A stretch of DNA of 64,000 bases from an uncultured Sphingomonadaceae bacterium (GTDB lineage: Bacteria > Pseudomonadota > Alphaproteobacteria > Sphingomonadales > Sphingomonadaceae), in contig CANNCV010000001.1 of NCBI GenBank assembly GCA_947503245.1, positions 1,239,501 through 1,303,500 of the forward strand. Reading direction: 5' to 3'. Every line of letters starts with the position of its first letter. The stretch's first letter is position 1. The translations under genes were made by a program, and so were the position numbers. The notes beneath the pieces are model-generated. The model ran no database searches, was not told the origin of the DNA, and saw only the letters and a program-made list of their open reading frames with translations. This document shows positions 44,906 to 54,492 of this stretch, piece by piece.

Positions 44906-47086
44906 ATGCAAAAATCACACTTTCTCCTTGGTGCAGGGCTGTTAACGCTCGCCATCGCAACGCCTGTATTGGCCAATAATATGGACGCCTTCGACTCTGG
45001 TGAAGAGGCGCAGGCCAATACCGTGACAAGTGCCGCCATCATTACCGCGCCATGGCCTGGCCCGTTTGAAGGGGTGCCGCAATGGGATAAGGTCCAGTCG
45101 GATATGTTTCCATCAGCCTTTACTGCGGCGATGAAAACACTAAAAGCAGAGTTTGAAGCGGTTGCGACAAACCCTGAAACGCCAAATTTTGTAAACACCA
45201 ATCAGGCATTGGAATTGGCCGGCGAAGATATTGGCCGCGTGTTTAGTTTCTGGGGCGTGTATAACAGTAACCTGTCCTCACCTGAGGTGCGCGCATTACA
45301 GGCCGAATGGGGACCAAAACTCGCACAATTCTTCGGTGAATTGCAACTCGATCCGCGTATCTTGGCGCGCTATAAAGCGGTCTATGATAATCGCGAAAAT
45401 CTGGGTCTTAACGCAGAGCAGCTGCGCCTTGTAGAGCGCGATTATGACGGTTTGGTGCGCAATGGTGCCTTGTTGAATGATGCTGATAAAGCCACGTTAC
45501 TGGGTCTGAATACGCAGCTTTCTACGCTTTACAGCAAGTTTTCCAATAAAGTGCTGGCTGATGAGGAAACCTTCATTTTCCTCGACAGTGAAGATGATCT
45601 GGCAGGTTTGCCAACCAGCTTTGTTGCATCAATCGCCAAAGCTGCTGAGGATCAGGGCAAAACTGGCTGGGCGTTGAAAAACACCCGTTCTGTGATGCAG
45701 CCATTTCTTGAGAACTCAACCCGCCGTGATCTGCGCGAGCAAGTCTATAACGCTTATATCAACCGCGGTGATAATGGTGACGAGAATGACACCAATGCGA
45801 TAATTGCGGAAATTCTGAAAATCCGCACCGAGCGGGCTAAGTTGTTGGGCTTCAAAACCCATGCGCATTACCGCATGGCTGACACCATGGCGAAAGACCC
45901 GCAAAACGCCATGGACCTGATGATGAAAGTCTGGCCAGCCGCAGTAGGACGCGTGAAAGAAGAAGTCGCCGATATGCAGGCCATTGCTGATCAGGAAGGC
46001 GCAAATATCACTATCGCACCATGGGATTATCGTTTTTATGCAGAGAAAGTGCGCAAAGCGAAATATGATCTGGATGCAGCGGAATTAAAGCCATATTTCC
46101 AGCTTGATAAGATGATTGAAGGCATGTTTGATGCCGCTGGCCGTCTCTATGATCTGGAGTTTAAGGAAAATACTGGCGACATTCCGGTCTTCCACCCTGA
46201 TGTGCGCACCTTTGTGGTGAGTGATAAGCGCGATGGCAGCAATGTTGGCGTTTTCTACATGGATAACTTTGCACGGGGCGGAAAACGCTCTGGCGCTTGG
46301 GCAACAACATATCGTTCGCAGCAGTCCTTGGGCGGTGAGCGCAATGTGCTGTCATCCAACAATAATAATTTTGTGCAAGGTGGTGAGGGTGAGCCAACGC
46401 TGATCAGCATTGATGATGCTTCGACACTATTTCACGAATTTGGCCATGCGCTGCATAGCCTGCTAACAGATGTGACCTATCCTGGCTTGCGCGGTACGCC
46501 GCGTGACTTTGTGGAATATCCTAGTCAGGTGAATGAGAACTGGTTGCTGACGCCCTATATCCTCAACAATTATGCGGTGCATTACAAAACGGGTGAGCCT
46601 ATTCCGCAGGAATTGGTCGAGAAAATCAAATTGTCCGGCACCTTTAATGAAGGCTTCTCTACGGTTGAATATCTCTCCAGCGCTATTGTGGATATGATGC
46701 TGCATAACCGTGATACGCCGGTTGAAGATGTTGACGCTTTTGAACGCGAAACGCTTGCGGCCATCGGTATGCCGAGCGAGATTGTGATGCGTCACCGTCT
46801 GCCGCAATTTAACCACCTCTTCTCATCAGATGCCTATTCGGCAGGCTATTATAGCTATCTCTGGTCAGAGACGATGGATGCCGACACTTGGGCCGCTTTT
46901 GAAGAGGCACCGGGCGGCGTTTGGGATAAGCAGGTGGCCGGTAATTTCCGCAATTTCCTACTGTCCACGGGCAATGAGACAGAGCGCGCAGAGGCGTATC
47001 GCGCATTCCGTGGCCGTGACCCCGATGTTAATGCATTGCTGAAGCGCCGTGGTTTCCCAACGGGTGATACAGGTTCAGCCGATTAA
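44906..47086 (+). CDS. dcp: Exported M3-family metallopeptidase (peptidyl-dipeptidase Dcp-like)
   Basis: The 726-residue protein has a signal peptide (about 1-24, ending VLANN) and is otherwise the size of E. coli Dcp. The zinc motif HEFGH is near residue 510 in LFHEFGHALHSLL, and downstream NENWLLTPYIL and FNEGFSTVEYL are M3 hallmarks. The enzyme removes C-terminal dipeptides from small peptides; the signal peptide suggests a periplasmic location. It is transcribed alone and followed by a strong terminator. The symbol is by family resemblance. Confidence 0.9.
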   Translation: MQKSHFLLGAGLLTLAIATPVLANNMDAFDSGEEAQANTVTSAAIITAPWPGPFEGVPQWDKVQSDMFPSAFTAAMKTLKAEFEAVATNPETPNFVNTNQALELAGEDIGRVFSFWGVYNSNLSSPEVRALQAEWGPKLAQFFGELQLDPRILARYKAVYDNRENLGLNAEQLRLVERDYDGLVRNGALLNDADKATLLGLNTQLSTLYSKFSNKVLADEETFIFLDSEDDLAGLPTSFVASIAKAAEDQGKTGWALKNTRSVMQPFLENSTRRDLREQVYNAYINRGDNGDENDTNAIIAEILKIRTERAKLLGFKTHAHYRMADTMAKDPQNAMDLMMKVWPAAVGRVKEEVADMQAIADQEGANITIAPWDYRFYAEKVRKAKYDLDAAELKPYFQLDKMIEGMFDAAGRLYDLEFKENTGDIPVFHPDVRTFVVSDKRDGSNVGVFYMDNFARGGKRSGAWATTYRSQQSLGGERNVLSSNNNNFVQGGEGEPTLISIDDASTLFHEFGHALHSLLTDVTYPGLRGTPRDFVEYPSQVNENWLLTPYILNNYAVHYKTGEPIPQELVEKIKLSGTFNEGFSTVEYLSSAIVDMMLHNRDTPVEDVDAFERETLAAIGMPSEIVMRHRLPQFNHLFSSDAYSAGYYSYLWSETMDADTWAAFEEAPGGVWDKQVAGNFRNFLLSTGNETERAEAYRAFRGRDPDVNALLKRRGFPTGDTGSAD

Positions 47087-47110
47087 ATTTTTTGTATATT
47101 TTTACAGCGG

Positions 47111-47141
47111 AAAGGGCGGGCCATATTGGTCCGCCTTTTTT
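47111..47141 (+). terminator. Rho-independent terminator of the M3 peptidase gene
   Basis: A 12-bp stem pairs AAAGGGCGGGCC (47111-47122) with the segment ending at 47139, closing a 5-base ATATT loop and including two G-T pairs. It is followed by a T-run to 47141. It lies 25 bases after the peptidase stop. Confidence 0.85.
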
Positions 47142-47221
47142 GTTGGCTGCTATATTGGGCTTGGGCCCAAGGGGTGATAGGGTATAAACCATATGCCATA
47201 AGCACATAGGAGAGCCATGTA

Positions 47222-48130
47222 ATGACCATCACAGCCCTACGCACACCAGATGAGTGTTTTGCCAATATTCCCGATTTTGACTTTCCTGTTGGCTATGTCG
47301 ATGACCTGCCGGGCTATGAAGGGCTGCGCATTGCCTATGTTGAGGCGGGTGCAAAAGATGCGGATCGCACCTTTTTGTGCCTTCATGGCGAACCAAGCTG
47401 GTCTTTTTTATACCGTCGGATGATCCCGGTATTCCTTGAAAGCGGAGCGCGGGTAATCGCGCCTGATCTGCTGGGTTTTGGCCGTTCAGATAAACCGGCA
47501 GAACAGTCCGATTACAGCTTCCATTTCCACCGCGACTATCTGCTTGCTCTGGTTGAGCGTCTTGATCTGAAAAATATTACATTGGTGGTGCAGGATTGGG
47601 GTGGATTATTGGGGCTCACGCTGCCGGTTGATGAAAAGTTCCGTGCGCGCTTTTCGCGCTTGATCGTTATGAATACGGGGCTTGGGCTGGGCCGCGGTAT
47701 GACCGAAGGATTTAAGGCTTGGAAGAATTATGCTTTGTCCACGCCCGACCTGCCGATAGCTGAGCTTATTGCGCGCGGTACGCCGCATCTGACTCCAGAG
47801 GAAATAGCTGCATATGACGCGCCATTTCCGGATGCCAGCTATAAAGCCGGCGCGCAGGTCTTTCCCGCTCTGGTGCCTGTAGAGGCGGATATGGAAGGCG
47901 TGGATGTGTCCAAGCAAGCCGCGGCATATTGGTCGAAAGACTTTTCGGGTGACAGCTTCATGGCGATTGGTGAAGCCGATCCTGTGCTGGGCAAGGAGGC
48001 TATGTTGGGCCTGCATAAATTCATTGCGGGATGCCCCGAGCCAATGATGATTGCAGATGGTGGCCATTTTGTTCAGGAATGGGGCGAACCCATTGCCCGC
48101 GCTGCATTGAAGCATTTTGGCGATTTGTGA
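47222..48130 (+). CDS. dhmA: Haloalkane dehalogenase, HLD-I subfamily
   Basis: The 302-residue alpha/beta hydrolase shows the DhlA-like catalytic set: nucleophile D125 and halide-binding W126 in VQDWGG, oxyanion HGEPSW (55-60), second halide Trp W167 in GFKAWK, acid D253 in GEADPVLG and base H282 in DGGHFVQEWG. Spacing is almost identical to Xanthobacter DhlA (D124, W125, W175, D260, H289). The reaction is hydrolysis of a carbon-halogen bond to an alcohol and halide in the cytoplasm. The ATG follows GGAG. A small ATTAGC/GCTAAT hairpin (48160-48176) separates it from the convergent nuclease gene. The natural substrate is unknown; dhmA is the usual symbol for this subgroup. Confidence 0.88.
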   Translation: MTITALRTPDECFANIPDFDFPVGYVDDLPGYEGLRIAYVEAGAKDADRTFLCLHGEPSWSFLYRRMIPVFLESGARVIAPDLLGFGRSDKPAEQSDYSFHFHRDYLLALVERLDLKNITLVVQDWGGLLGLTLPVDEKFRARFSRLIVMNTGLGLGRGMTEGFKAWKNYALSTPDLPIAELIARGTPHLTPEEIAAYDAPFPDASYKAGAQVFPALVPVEADMEGVDVSKQAAAYWSKDFSGDSFMAIGEADPVLGKEAMLGLHKFIAGCPEPMMIADGGHFVQEWGEPIARAALKHFGDL

Positions 48131-48175
48131 TTGTTGCAGTTAACACTGCTAACCTCTCCATTAGCGTTAAGCTAA

Positions 48176-49030
48176 TTATGAGTTAAGCGCCTGATCAATT
48201 AAAATGGCAATCCGCAAACCGGCTTTGCGGACTTGGTCGCGGGCTATGGGGGCCAGATCGACAATTTCCTGATTGTCGATAATGGCACGTTCGCCTTCGG
48301 CCAGCGGTGCAAGGCATGTTTCGCGTTCTTGTGCGGTGGGATAAACAATATCGCGTGAGACCGTAAAAGCCTCTAACTGCCAATCGGCAACACTGCCTTC
48401 AGCCAGTTGTGAGCGATAGAGTGCACTATATTTGCGTGCGATATTAGGTTCCTCACTAATTGCACGTTCAGCGAGCGGCCCATCCCAAAGCCAATGCAGG
48501 TTCATGCGGCCTTTGACAATGCCATAGGCAGCGGCAATTCTGTTGCCACCCAAATCGTCACGACTGCCGGAATGCAGCGGCATATGCATATCGCCTGTGA
48601 AATGCACGAGCCATGCCAATGCTTCGAGGCGGACATGATCAGGCAAGCTCTTATCAGCCAGCAGCTTTGCATTGCGGGTTATTTGGGCACTTACACAATT
48701 ACCATTGGCGCAGGCGGTATCAGGATCCCAAGGTTGGCACACATCATGGCCCTGATAATGCCATGGCGCAGTATAGCCCCAGCGCAAGCGATCGCGGCGC
48801 ACGCAATCTGCCCAAATACTGGCATGACGCAGATTTTTGAGAGCACATTTCGGCGTGCCCAACAGTTTTTCACTTGCGAACAGTTTTTTGATGATGCGTT
48901 GCGAGTTGGGAGAAATATTCGCCTGCGCAATGTCTGCTGTCGTCTGATGGGCATATTCCCCCCATGCCAAAGCAGGTTGGCCAATAAGAGACGAGAGGAT
49001 AAGGGTGAGCGAAGCGACAATTATTTTCAT
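48176..49030 (-). CDS. Secreted S1/P1-type zinc nuclease
   Basis: The 284-residue precursor has a signal peptide of about 22 residues, and the mature protein begins WGEYAH, the N-terminal Trp that binds a zinc in this family. Further metal ligands are visible in ASIWADCVR, APWHYQ, LAWLVHFTGDMHMPLHSG and NLHWLWD. These enzymes cut single-stranded nucleic acids and remove 3'-phosphates in the periplasm or medium. Six Cys in the mature part suggest disulfides. It is divergent from the DUF4129 gene. Confidence 0.9.
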   Translation of the reverse strand: MKIIVASLTLILSSLIGQPALAWGEYAHQTTADIAQANISPNSQRIIKKLFASEKLLGTPKCALKNLRHASIWADCVRRDRLRWGYTAPWHYQGHDVCQPWDPDTACANGNCVSAQITRNAKLLADKSLPDHVRLEALAWLVHFTGDMHMPLHSGSRDDLGGNRIAAAYGIVKGRMNLHWLWDGPLAERAISEEPNIARKYSALYRSQLAEGSVADWQLEAFTVSRDIVYPTAQERETCLAPLAEGERAIIDNQEIVDLAPIARDQVRKAGLRIAILIDQALNS

Positions 49031-49153
49031 ATCTGCGCATTAGAGTGTTTTTATGGCAAGTATAAGACCAGATTCTTGTATTTTCATGTTGCTGAAATTT
49101 GGCTTTTCATTATCACTGCTAAATGAGTGTGGGATTTAAGGAATTGATAGACT

Positions 49154-49786
49154 GTGGCAGATAGTGCCGAAAAGGCTTGGGATGCAGTCCGATCTGATGA
49201 GACCATTCAGTTCGAGCCGCCTGCACCAGAACCTCCTGTAAAACCACCTGAAACACCGCAATGGTTGCAAGATTTAGGCGCATGGTTCAGCGATTTGCTA
49301 GCCCCTTTGGCCGGTCCTTTAGCGGCCTTTTGGAGCGTTGCGCAATATGCTTTGCTGGGCCTGTTGGCCATTGGCGTATTGATAATATTATATATGGTCT
49401 TTAGGCCCATATTGGATGCGCGTTTCGGTAAGAAAACAGAAATGCCCGAAGTTATGGAATGGCGCCCTGATAGTGAAGCGGCGCGTTCACTGCTGGGAGA
49501 GGCCGATCGATTGGCCGAGCAGGGCGATTATGCAGCGGCCATCCGGCTTATATTACAGCGTTCGATTGCGGATATTGCTAAGGCGAACCCACGTGCGGTC
49601 ATTCCATCTAACACGGCACGAGAAATTGGCCGGTTTGAGATATTGTCCGCTTCTGCGCGCGATGTATTTGCTATGACTGCTGGTCATGTGGAACGCGGTA
49701 TTTTTGCGCGCGAGCCATTGTCCCGGGATGCATGGGAAGAGGCGCGCAGCGCTTATGACAAATTTGCTTTTGGGGGCGCGGGCTAA
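49154..49786 (+). CDS. DUF4129 domain membrane protein
   Basis: GTG at 49154 gives 210 residues. A Pro-rich N-terminal part precedes one membrane helix (about 58-80). The C-terminal DUF4129-like region contains AIRLILQRSIADI and SNTAREIGRFEIL, with an RAVIPSNTAREI core common in these proteins. It opens a six-gene run in which every gene overlaps or lies within nine bases of the next. In related operons the protein is thought to help MoxR/DUF58 complexes act on the envelope. Function is not established. Confidence 0.75.
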   Translation: MADSAEKAWDAVRSDETIQFEPPAPEPPVKPPETPQWLQDLGAWFSDLLAPLAGPLAAFWSVAQYALLGLLAIGVLIILYMVFRPILDARFGKKTEMPEVMEWRPDSEAARSLLGEADRLAEQGDYAAAIRLILQRSIADIAKANPRAVIPSNTAREIGRFEILSASARDVFAMTAGHVERGIFAREPLSRDAWEEARSAYDKFAFGGAG

Positions 49787-51090
49787 TGTCAGGTACATCT
49801 GCAAACCCTTTTTCCCGCATGACCATTTTGGTGTTGGTTCTGGTCGGCAGTATGGCATTTCTTGGCCTGTTATATGGGCTGGGAACGGGAGAATTTAGCC
49901 AGAAGGACAATAATGGTAAGGGGCACGCAGTATCCAATAGTCTGGTGGGCTATACGGCGTTTTTTGACCTGATGGAAAAAACCGGCACAGACGTTTCTTT
50001 GGGCCGCTCACCTGCCGAGTTCGAGAAGACCAATTTGCTGGTCATCACACCCTCATTATATAGTGATGGCGAAGAGCTGGCGGCAATCATTGAGAAACGG
50101 AGCTATTTGGGACCGACTTTGATAATCATGCCCAAATGGTTTGCGCGTAAAGACCCTAAGCTAAAATCCGGCTGGGCACGGCTGGTTACCGCCACACCAT
50201 TTGACAACATGGAAGAGAGCTTTGGCGTTAGCAGTAAGGTTACCGAAAAGAATATTGACCCGAATGCGGCTCAAAAAGAGAATAAAAAGCCTTCTGCGCT
50301 GAGCTCAAATATAGGGGCTATCAGCAAAACGCCGCGGGCTTTGACGGTTTTAGAGGGTAAAGATATCCGCCCTATTGTCCGCGATCAAAAGTCCGGAAAG
50401 CCTGTTATAGGCTATTATGATGATGACGGCTATTATCCCAGCTTAGACGGAGACGCTGTTCGCGAATATAGCGATGAAGAATATGATGAAATCGATTATG
50501 AACGCTATCCGGTAGTGTTTGTCGCTGATCCTGACTTGTTTAACAATATGGGTATGGCGGATAAGGCCAATGCGCTACATGCTATTGCCTTGATTCAGGC
50601 CATAGATGACGGGATGGATATGCCGGTCGTCTTTGATCTTACCTTTAATGGTTTGGGCAGTTCAGAGAATCTCTTAACCTTGGCATTCCAACCACCATTT
50701 CTGGCGGCGACAATTTGCTTTTTAATTGCTGCTGTCATTATTGGCTGGCAAAACTTCATCCGCTTCGCCCCGCCAATATTGGGTGGCCGATCGATCAATT
50801 TTGGTAAGACAGCTCTTGTGCGCAACAGCGCGGCCATGCTCAAACTCATGTCACGGCAACATCTGCTGCGTGAACCCTATCTGGCCATGGTCAAACGCAA
50901 GGCCATGCGCAGCTTGGGAATTGCACCATCATCATCCAGTGAACAGGTGACGCAGCAATTGGATAGGGCATCTAAGCCTGACAAACCGCCATTCTCTGTT
51001 CTGCAGAACAATTTGCAACGCGCCAAAAAGCCGCAGGACATTGTTAATGCAGCGGTACAGATAGATATTTGGAAAAAGGACAATTTATGA
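49786..51090 (+). CDS. DUF4350 domain membrane protein
   Basis: The 434-residue protein has a membrane helix near the N-terminus (about 10-32) and a second at about 303-325. The outer part shows [17 protein letters not shown] and [11 protein letters not shown], as in DUF4350/GldG-like folds, and an acidic Tyr/Asp-rich insertion near the middle. The C-terminal 100 residues are cytoplasmic and basic. It overlaps the DUF4129 gene (TAATG) and the MoxR gene (ATGA), so a membrane complex with them is likely. Confidence 0.75.
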   Translation: MSGTSANPFSRMTILVLVLVGSMAFLGLLYGLGTGEFSQKDNNGKGHAVSNSLVGYTAFFDLMEKTGTDVSLGRSPAEFEKTNLLVITPSLYSDGEELAAIIEKRSYLGPTLIIMPKWFARKDPKLKSGWARLVTATPFDNMEESFGVSSKVTEKNIDPNAAQKENKKPSALSSNIGAISKTPRALTVLEGKDIRPIVRDQKSGKPVIGYYDDDGYYPSLDGDAVREYSDEEYDEIDYERYPVVFVADPDLFNNMGMADKANALHAIALIQAIDDGMDMPVVFDLTFNGLGSSENLLTLAFQPPFLAATICFLIAAVIIGWQNFIRFAPPILGGRSINFGKTALVRNSAAMLKLMSRQHLLREPYLAMVKRKAMRSLGIAPSSSSEQVTQQLDRASKPDKPPFSVLQNNLQRAKKPQDIVNAAVQIDIWKKDNL

Positions 51091-52076
51091 CCGATAACAG
51101 CACTGAAGCCGCTGGTTCGCCAGATATAGCCGGCGTAAAAACACTGGCCGATGCTATTCGCGGCGAGATCGGGAAAGCGATTATTGGACAGGATGGCGCC
51201 ATCGATCATTTGCTGATCGCGCTTTTTTCATCGGGCCATGTTTTGCTGGAAGGACCGCCTGGAACGGCAAAAACATTGCTGGCACAGTGCTTTGCAGCAA
51301 CATTGGCATTGGATTTCGGCAGGGTTCAATTCACGCCAGATTTGATGCCGGGTGATATTCTCGGCTCCAACCTGTTTAACTTTCAGACCAGTACTTTTAC
51401 TTTGACCCGCGGCCCGATTTTTTGTGATCTGCTGCTGGCGGATGAGATTAACCGGACACCGCCCAAAACGCAGGCGGCCTTGCTGGAAGCGATGCAAGAA
51501 CGCAAAGTGACGATTGATGGCGAGACTTATGATCTGCCGGGCAATTTTACGGTTGTCGCAACGCAAAACCCTATTGAACAGCAAGGTGTTTATCCTTTGC
51601 CAGAGGCGCAACTTGACCGGTTCTTGTTCAAGGTTTTGGTGGATTATCCTGATGCAGATCAGGAAAATGCTATCGTCGCAGCATATGGCCAGAGCGCACG
51701 GATGAAGCGCCCAGCGGATATGGGTATCACCCCGCAAGTCGATCCTGCCAAGCTGGCGGCTGCTATAAAGGCAGTGGCTTCGGTAAAACTGGTTCCCGAT
51801 GTGGTGGATTATATTGTGCGCTTAATACGCGCTACACGTGAAACCAATGATCTGGAAAGTGGAGCAAGTACGCGTGCAGCTGTTATGCTGGCCAATGCGG
51901 CCCGTGCCCGCGCTGCGTTACAAGGCCGCGATTACGGAATTCCGGATGATGTCAAGGCACTGGCAGCGTCTGTATTGCGCCACCGTATCGTCTTGTCGCC
52001 GACTGCGGAGATTGAGGGGCGCAATGCAGAAGATATTGTTGCGCAATTGATCGCCAATACGGATGCACCGCGATAG
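51087..52076 (+). CDS. MoxR-family AAA+ ATPase
   Basis: ATG at 51087, after AAAGGA, gives 329 residues; an upstream TTG in frame is less likely. Walker A GPPGTAKT, the MoxR signature [13 protein letters not shown], Walker [15 protein letters not shown] and sensor-like [19 protein letters not shown] segments are complete. MoxR ATPases act as chaperones that activate partner proteins, often with VWA or DUF58 partners, and the next gene encodes a DUF58 protein. It is the ATP-using member of the operon. Confidence 0.93.
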   Translation: MTDNSTEAAGSPDIAGVKTLADAIRGEIGKAIIGQDGAIDHLLIALFSSGHVLLEGPPGTAKTLLAQCFAATLALDFGRVQFTPDLMPGDILGSNLFNFQTSTFTLTRGPIFCDLLLADEINRTPPKTQAALLEAMQERKVTIDGETYDLPGNFTVVATQNPIEQQGVYPLPEAQLDRFLFKVLVDYPDADQENAIVAAYGQSARMKRPADMGITPQVDPAKLAAAIKAVASVKLVPDVVDYIVRLIRATRETNDLESGASTRAAVMLANAARARAALQGRDYGIPDDVKALAASVLRHRIVLSPTAEIEGRNAEDIVAQLIANTDAPR

Positions 52077-52084
52077 ATGGCGCT

Positions 52085-53410
52085 ATGATTGCTCCAACAC
52101 AAAGAACGGTTTTGCTGCTTGCAGCGGGAGCCCCGATTGCGCTGGTGATTGCGGCAATATATCCGTCTGCCTGGGCGATTGGCGTGGCTTGGTCCGCTGT
52201 GGTCCTGCTCATGGCTTTTGCCGACTTTCTTATGGCTGCAACAAAACGTGATTTTGAAGCTGATGAGCCGTTTTTTGCAGAAGTGGGGCGTGAATGCGCG
52301 ATAGAGACAAGGCTGACACTGGGTGGCGGTTTTGCTCAGAAGGTGGAAGCCTTTGTCGAGACTGATGACCGTCTGCACGAAAAAGGCCGAACCATATTTT
52401 CACTGAACATCGCAGATAATGAAGGTGAAAAGTCCAGTATTTTTACAGGCGCTGCAAAGCTTGTTCCTAATCGCCGTGGTCCCGGAGAAGTGCGCCGTAT
52501 CGGTGTGCGTTGGGCAGGTCCTATGGGCCTGATCTGGCGGCAATATATTCAGAAATCAGACCATATGGTGCGGGTCACGCCCGATGTTGCACAGGTGCGT
52601 AGCCCCAATGTGCAGCTATTTTTGCGCGATGCCTTATATGGCATTGTCGCCCGCAAATTTCGCGGTGAGGGTACTGAGTTCGACGCACTGGCCGATTATC
52701 AGCCCGGCATGGATCGTCGCAATATTGATTGGAAAGGCTCTGCTCGCCACACAAGGTTGCTGGCAAAGGAATATGATACGGAGCGTAATAATCAGATCGT
52801 CTTCGCCATTGATACAGGCTCTACCATGTGTGAGCCTATTGGCGGCTTGCCGCGCATAGATCGCGCCGTTTCTGCGGCATTATTGACTGGTTATGCTGCG
52901 CTAAAATCTGGTGACCGGGTCAGCATGATGGCTTTTGCTGATCGCCCGCAGAGCTTCTCACCTTTCGTGACCGGTACCAACCAGTTCCACCGCCTGCAAT
53001 CAGAGGCTGGTCTGATGGATTATAGCGCGAAAGAGAGCAATTATACGCTGGCGCTGTCAACACTTTCTGCACGATTGCAGCGGCGTTCACTCATCATCAT
53101 TTTTACTGATTTTACTGATACAACCAGTGCGGAAATGATGCTGGAAAGTGTGGGCCGTTTGGTCGACAAGCATTTGGTGTTGTTTCTGCTGATTGCTGAT
53201 GATGAGCTGGCCAATATTGCCGAACAACGCCCGAGCAGTATTGATGCATTGGCAGAAAGCGTAACGGCTGATGCATTGATTAGCGAAAAACAGTTTGTGG
53301 TTACCAAGCTGCAACGCATGGGTGTTGATGTTATTGAGGCACCGCGAGAGGATATTGGCACACATCTATTGAATGCCTATTTGCGGATCAAAAGGCGGGG
53401 GGCATTATGA
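52085..53410 (+). CDS. DUF58 domain protein with VWA-like metal site
   Basis: The 441-residue protein has two N-terminal membrane helices (about 10-50) and a DUF58 domain marked by RGEGTEFDALADYQPGMD and IDWKGSARHTRLL. A VWA-like fold follows with FAIDTGSTM, a DxGST metal-ion-dependent adhesion site, and FTDFTDTTSAEM later. It is the typical partner of MoxR ATPases, eight bases downstream of that gene. It overlaps the SpoIIM-like gene by four bases. Confidence 0.9.
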   Translation: MIAPTQRTVLLLAAGAPIALVIAAIYPSAWAIGVAWSAVVLLMAFADFLMAATKRDFEADEPFFAEVGRECAIETRLTLGGGFAQKVEAFVETDDRLHEKGRTIFSLNIADNEGEKSSIFTGAAKLVPNRRGPGEVRRIGVRWAGPMGLIWRQYIQKSDHMVRVTPDVAQVRSPNVQLFLRDALYGIVARKFRGEGTEFDALADYQPGMDRRNIDWKGSARHTRLLAKEYDTERNNQIVFAIDTGSTMCEPIGGLPRIDRAVSAALLTGYAALKSGDRVSMMAFADRPQSFSPFVTGTNQFHRLQSEAGLMDYSAKESNYTLALSTLSARLQRRSLIIIFTDFTDTTSAEMMLESVGRLVDKHLVLFLLIADDELANIAEQRPSSIDALAESVTADALISEKQFVVTKLQRMGVDVIEAPREDIGTHLLNAYLRIKRRGAL

Positions 53411-54492
53411 GCCAAGCTGAAACAGCCAGCACGACAATTGGCGGTATTGATACCAGTGTCATGAGCAATGCCATTTTGCGCTCTGATCGTTTTCGTGTCG
53501 AGCGTGAGGCCGAATGGCAGCGGCTAGACACGATCATCACCCATATTGAGAAAGGCCGCACACGCCGCATTAGTGACGAAGATGCCATGGCGTTGCCGAC
53601 CTTGTATCGCAAAACTGTTTCTGCGCTTTCCATCGCTCGGGAAAGCTCGCTTGATGACGGGCTGGTGACCTATTTGGAATCGCTGACTTTACGCGCCTAT
53701 TATCAGGTTTACGGAACCCGCACGTCTTTGGGCAGATGGTTGTCAGAGTTTATCGGCGGCGGCTGGAGCCGTGCCATAAGAGCGATCCAGTTAGAAATCT
53801 GGATCATGGTCGCGATTATGATTGCTGGTTCGGTTGTCGGTTATGTGCTGGTCGATCAGAATAGTGACTGGTATTTCGCTTTGGTTCCCGGTGAAATGTC
53901 GGGTGGCCGCGTACCTGGTGCAGACCCAGCCATATTGAAAGAAACTCTTGGCGGTGTGGAAGAAGGGTCAGAGGATGGTCTGTCAGTTTTTGCGGCCTCT
54001 TTGTTCAGCAATAATGCCGGGGTAGGAATCTTCGCATTTGCGCTCGGCTTTGCATTTGGCATTCCCACAATATTGCTGGAGATCTATAATTTCACTTTAT
54101 TGGGCGCGATGACTTGGGTCTTTGTCGATGCTGATTTGGGTGTTGAATTTATTGGCTGGCTTTCCATTCATGGCACCACTGAGTTGCTGGCAATTTTACT
54201 GGCAGGTGCCGCTGGTTTGCATATTGGGCGCTCCATGGCTTTTCCGGGCCAATTAACACATATGGCGGCTTTGCAAAAAGCAGGTACTCAGGGCGCTCTG
54301 GTTATGACAGGAGTGGTGGTCATGCTGATTATGGCGGCGGTGCTGGAAGGGTTTGGCCGTCAGCTTATAACGGGAACAGTTGCCCGCTATGCTATTGGCT
54401 ATGGCTTGTTGCTTTTCTGGATAGTCTATTTTGTATTTGCTGGTCGTGGCAAAGGTTCGGCTCAGGATGATGGAAATTCTGATGGCGTGTAA
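53407..54492 (+). CDS. SpoIIM/DUF95-family membrane protein
   Basis: The 361-residue protein has an N-terminal soluble part (1-115) with RFRVEREAEWQRLD and five or six membrane helices after residue 120. SNNAGVGIFAFALGFAFGIPT and SIHGTTELLAILLAGAAGL are the DUF95 signatures also found in SpoIIM of spore formers. In non-sporulating bacteria it commonly accompanies MoxR, DUF58 and RDD proteins. It overlaps DUF58 (ATGA) and the RDD gene. Confidence 0.9.
   Translation: MSQAETASTTIGGIDTSVMSNAILRSDRFRVEREAEWQRLDTIITHIEKGRTRRISDEDAMALPTLYRKTVSALSIARESSLDDGLVTYLESLTLRAYYQVYGTRTSLGRWLSEFIGGGWSRAIRAIQLEIWIMVAIMIAGSVVGYVLVDQNSDWYFALVPGEMSGGRVPGADPAILKETLGGVEEGSEDGLSVFAASLFSNNAGVGIFAFALGFAFGIPTILLEIYNFTLLGAMTWVFVDADLGVEFIGWLSIHGTTELLAILLAGAAGLHIGRSMAFPGQLTHMAALQKAGTQGALVMTGVVVMLIMAAVLEGFGRQLITGTVARYAIGYGLLLFWIVYFVFAGRGKGSAQDDGNSDGV

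Noticed and set aside
44761-44979. 72-codon ORF between the phosphodiesterase and M3 peptidase genes
   Set aside because: It runs into the signal peptide of the peptidase out of frame, with no ribosome-binding site or recognisable sequence.
48160-48176. ATTAGC/GCTAAT hairpin between the dehalogenase and nuclease genes as an intrinsic terminator
   Set aside because: The stem is only six A/T-rich pairs and no T-run follows; it is mentioned with the dehalogenase but not called.
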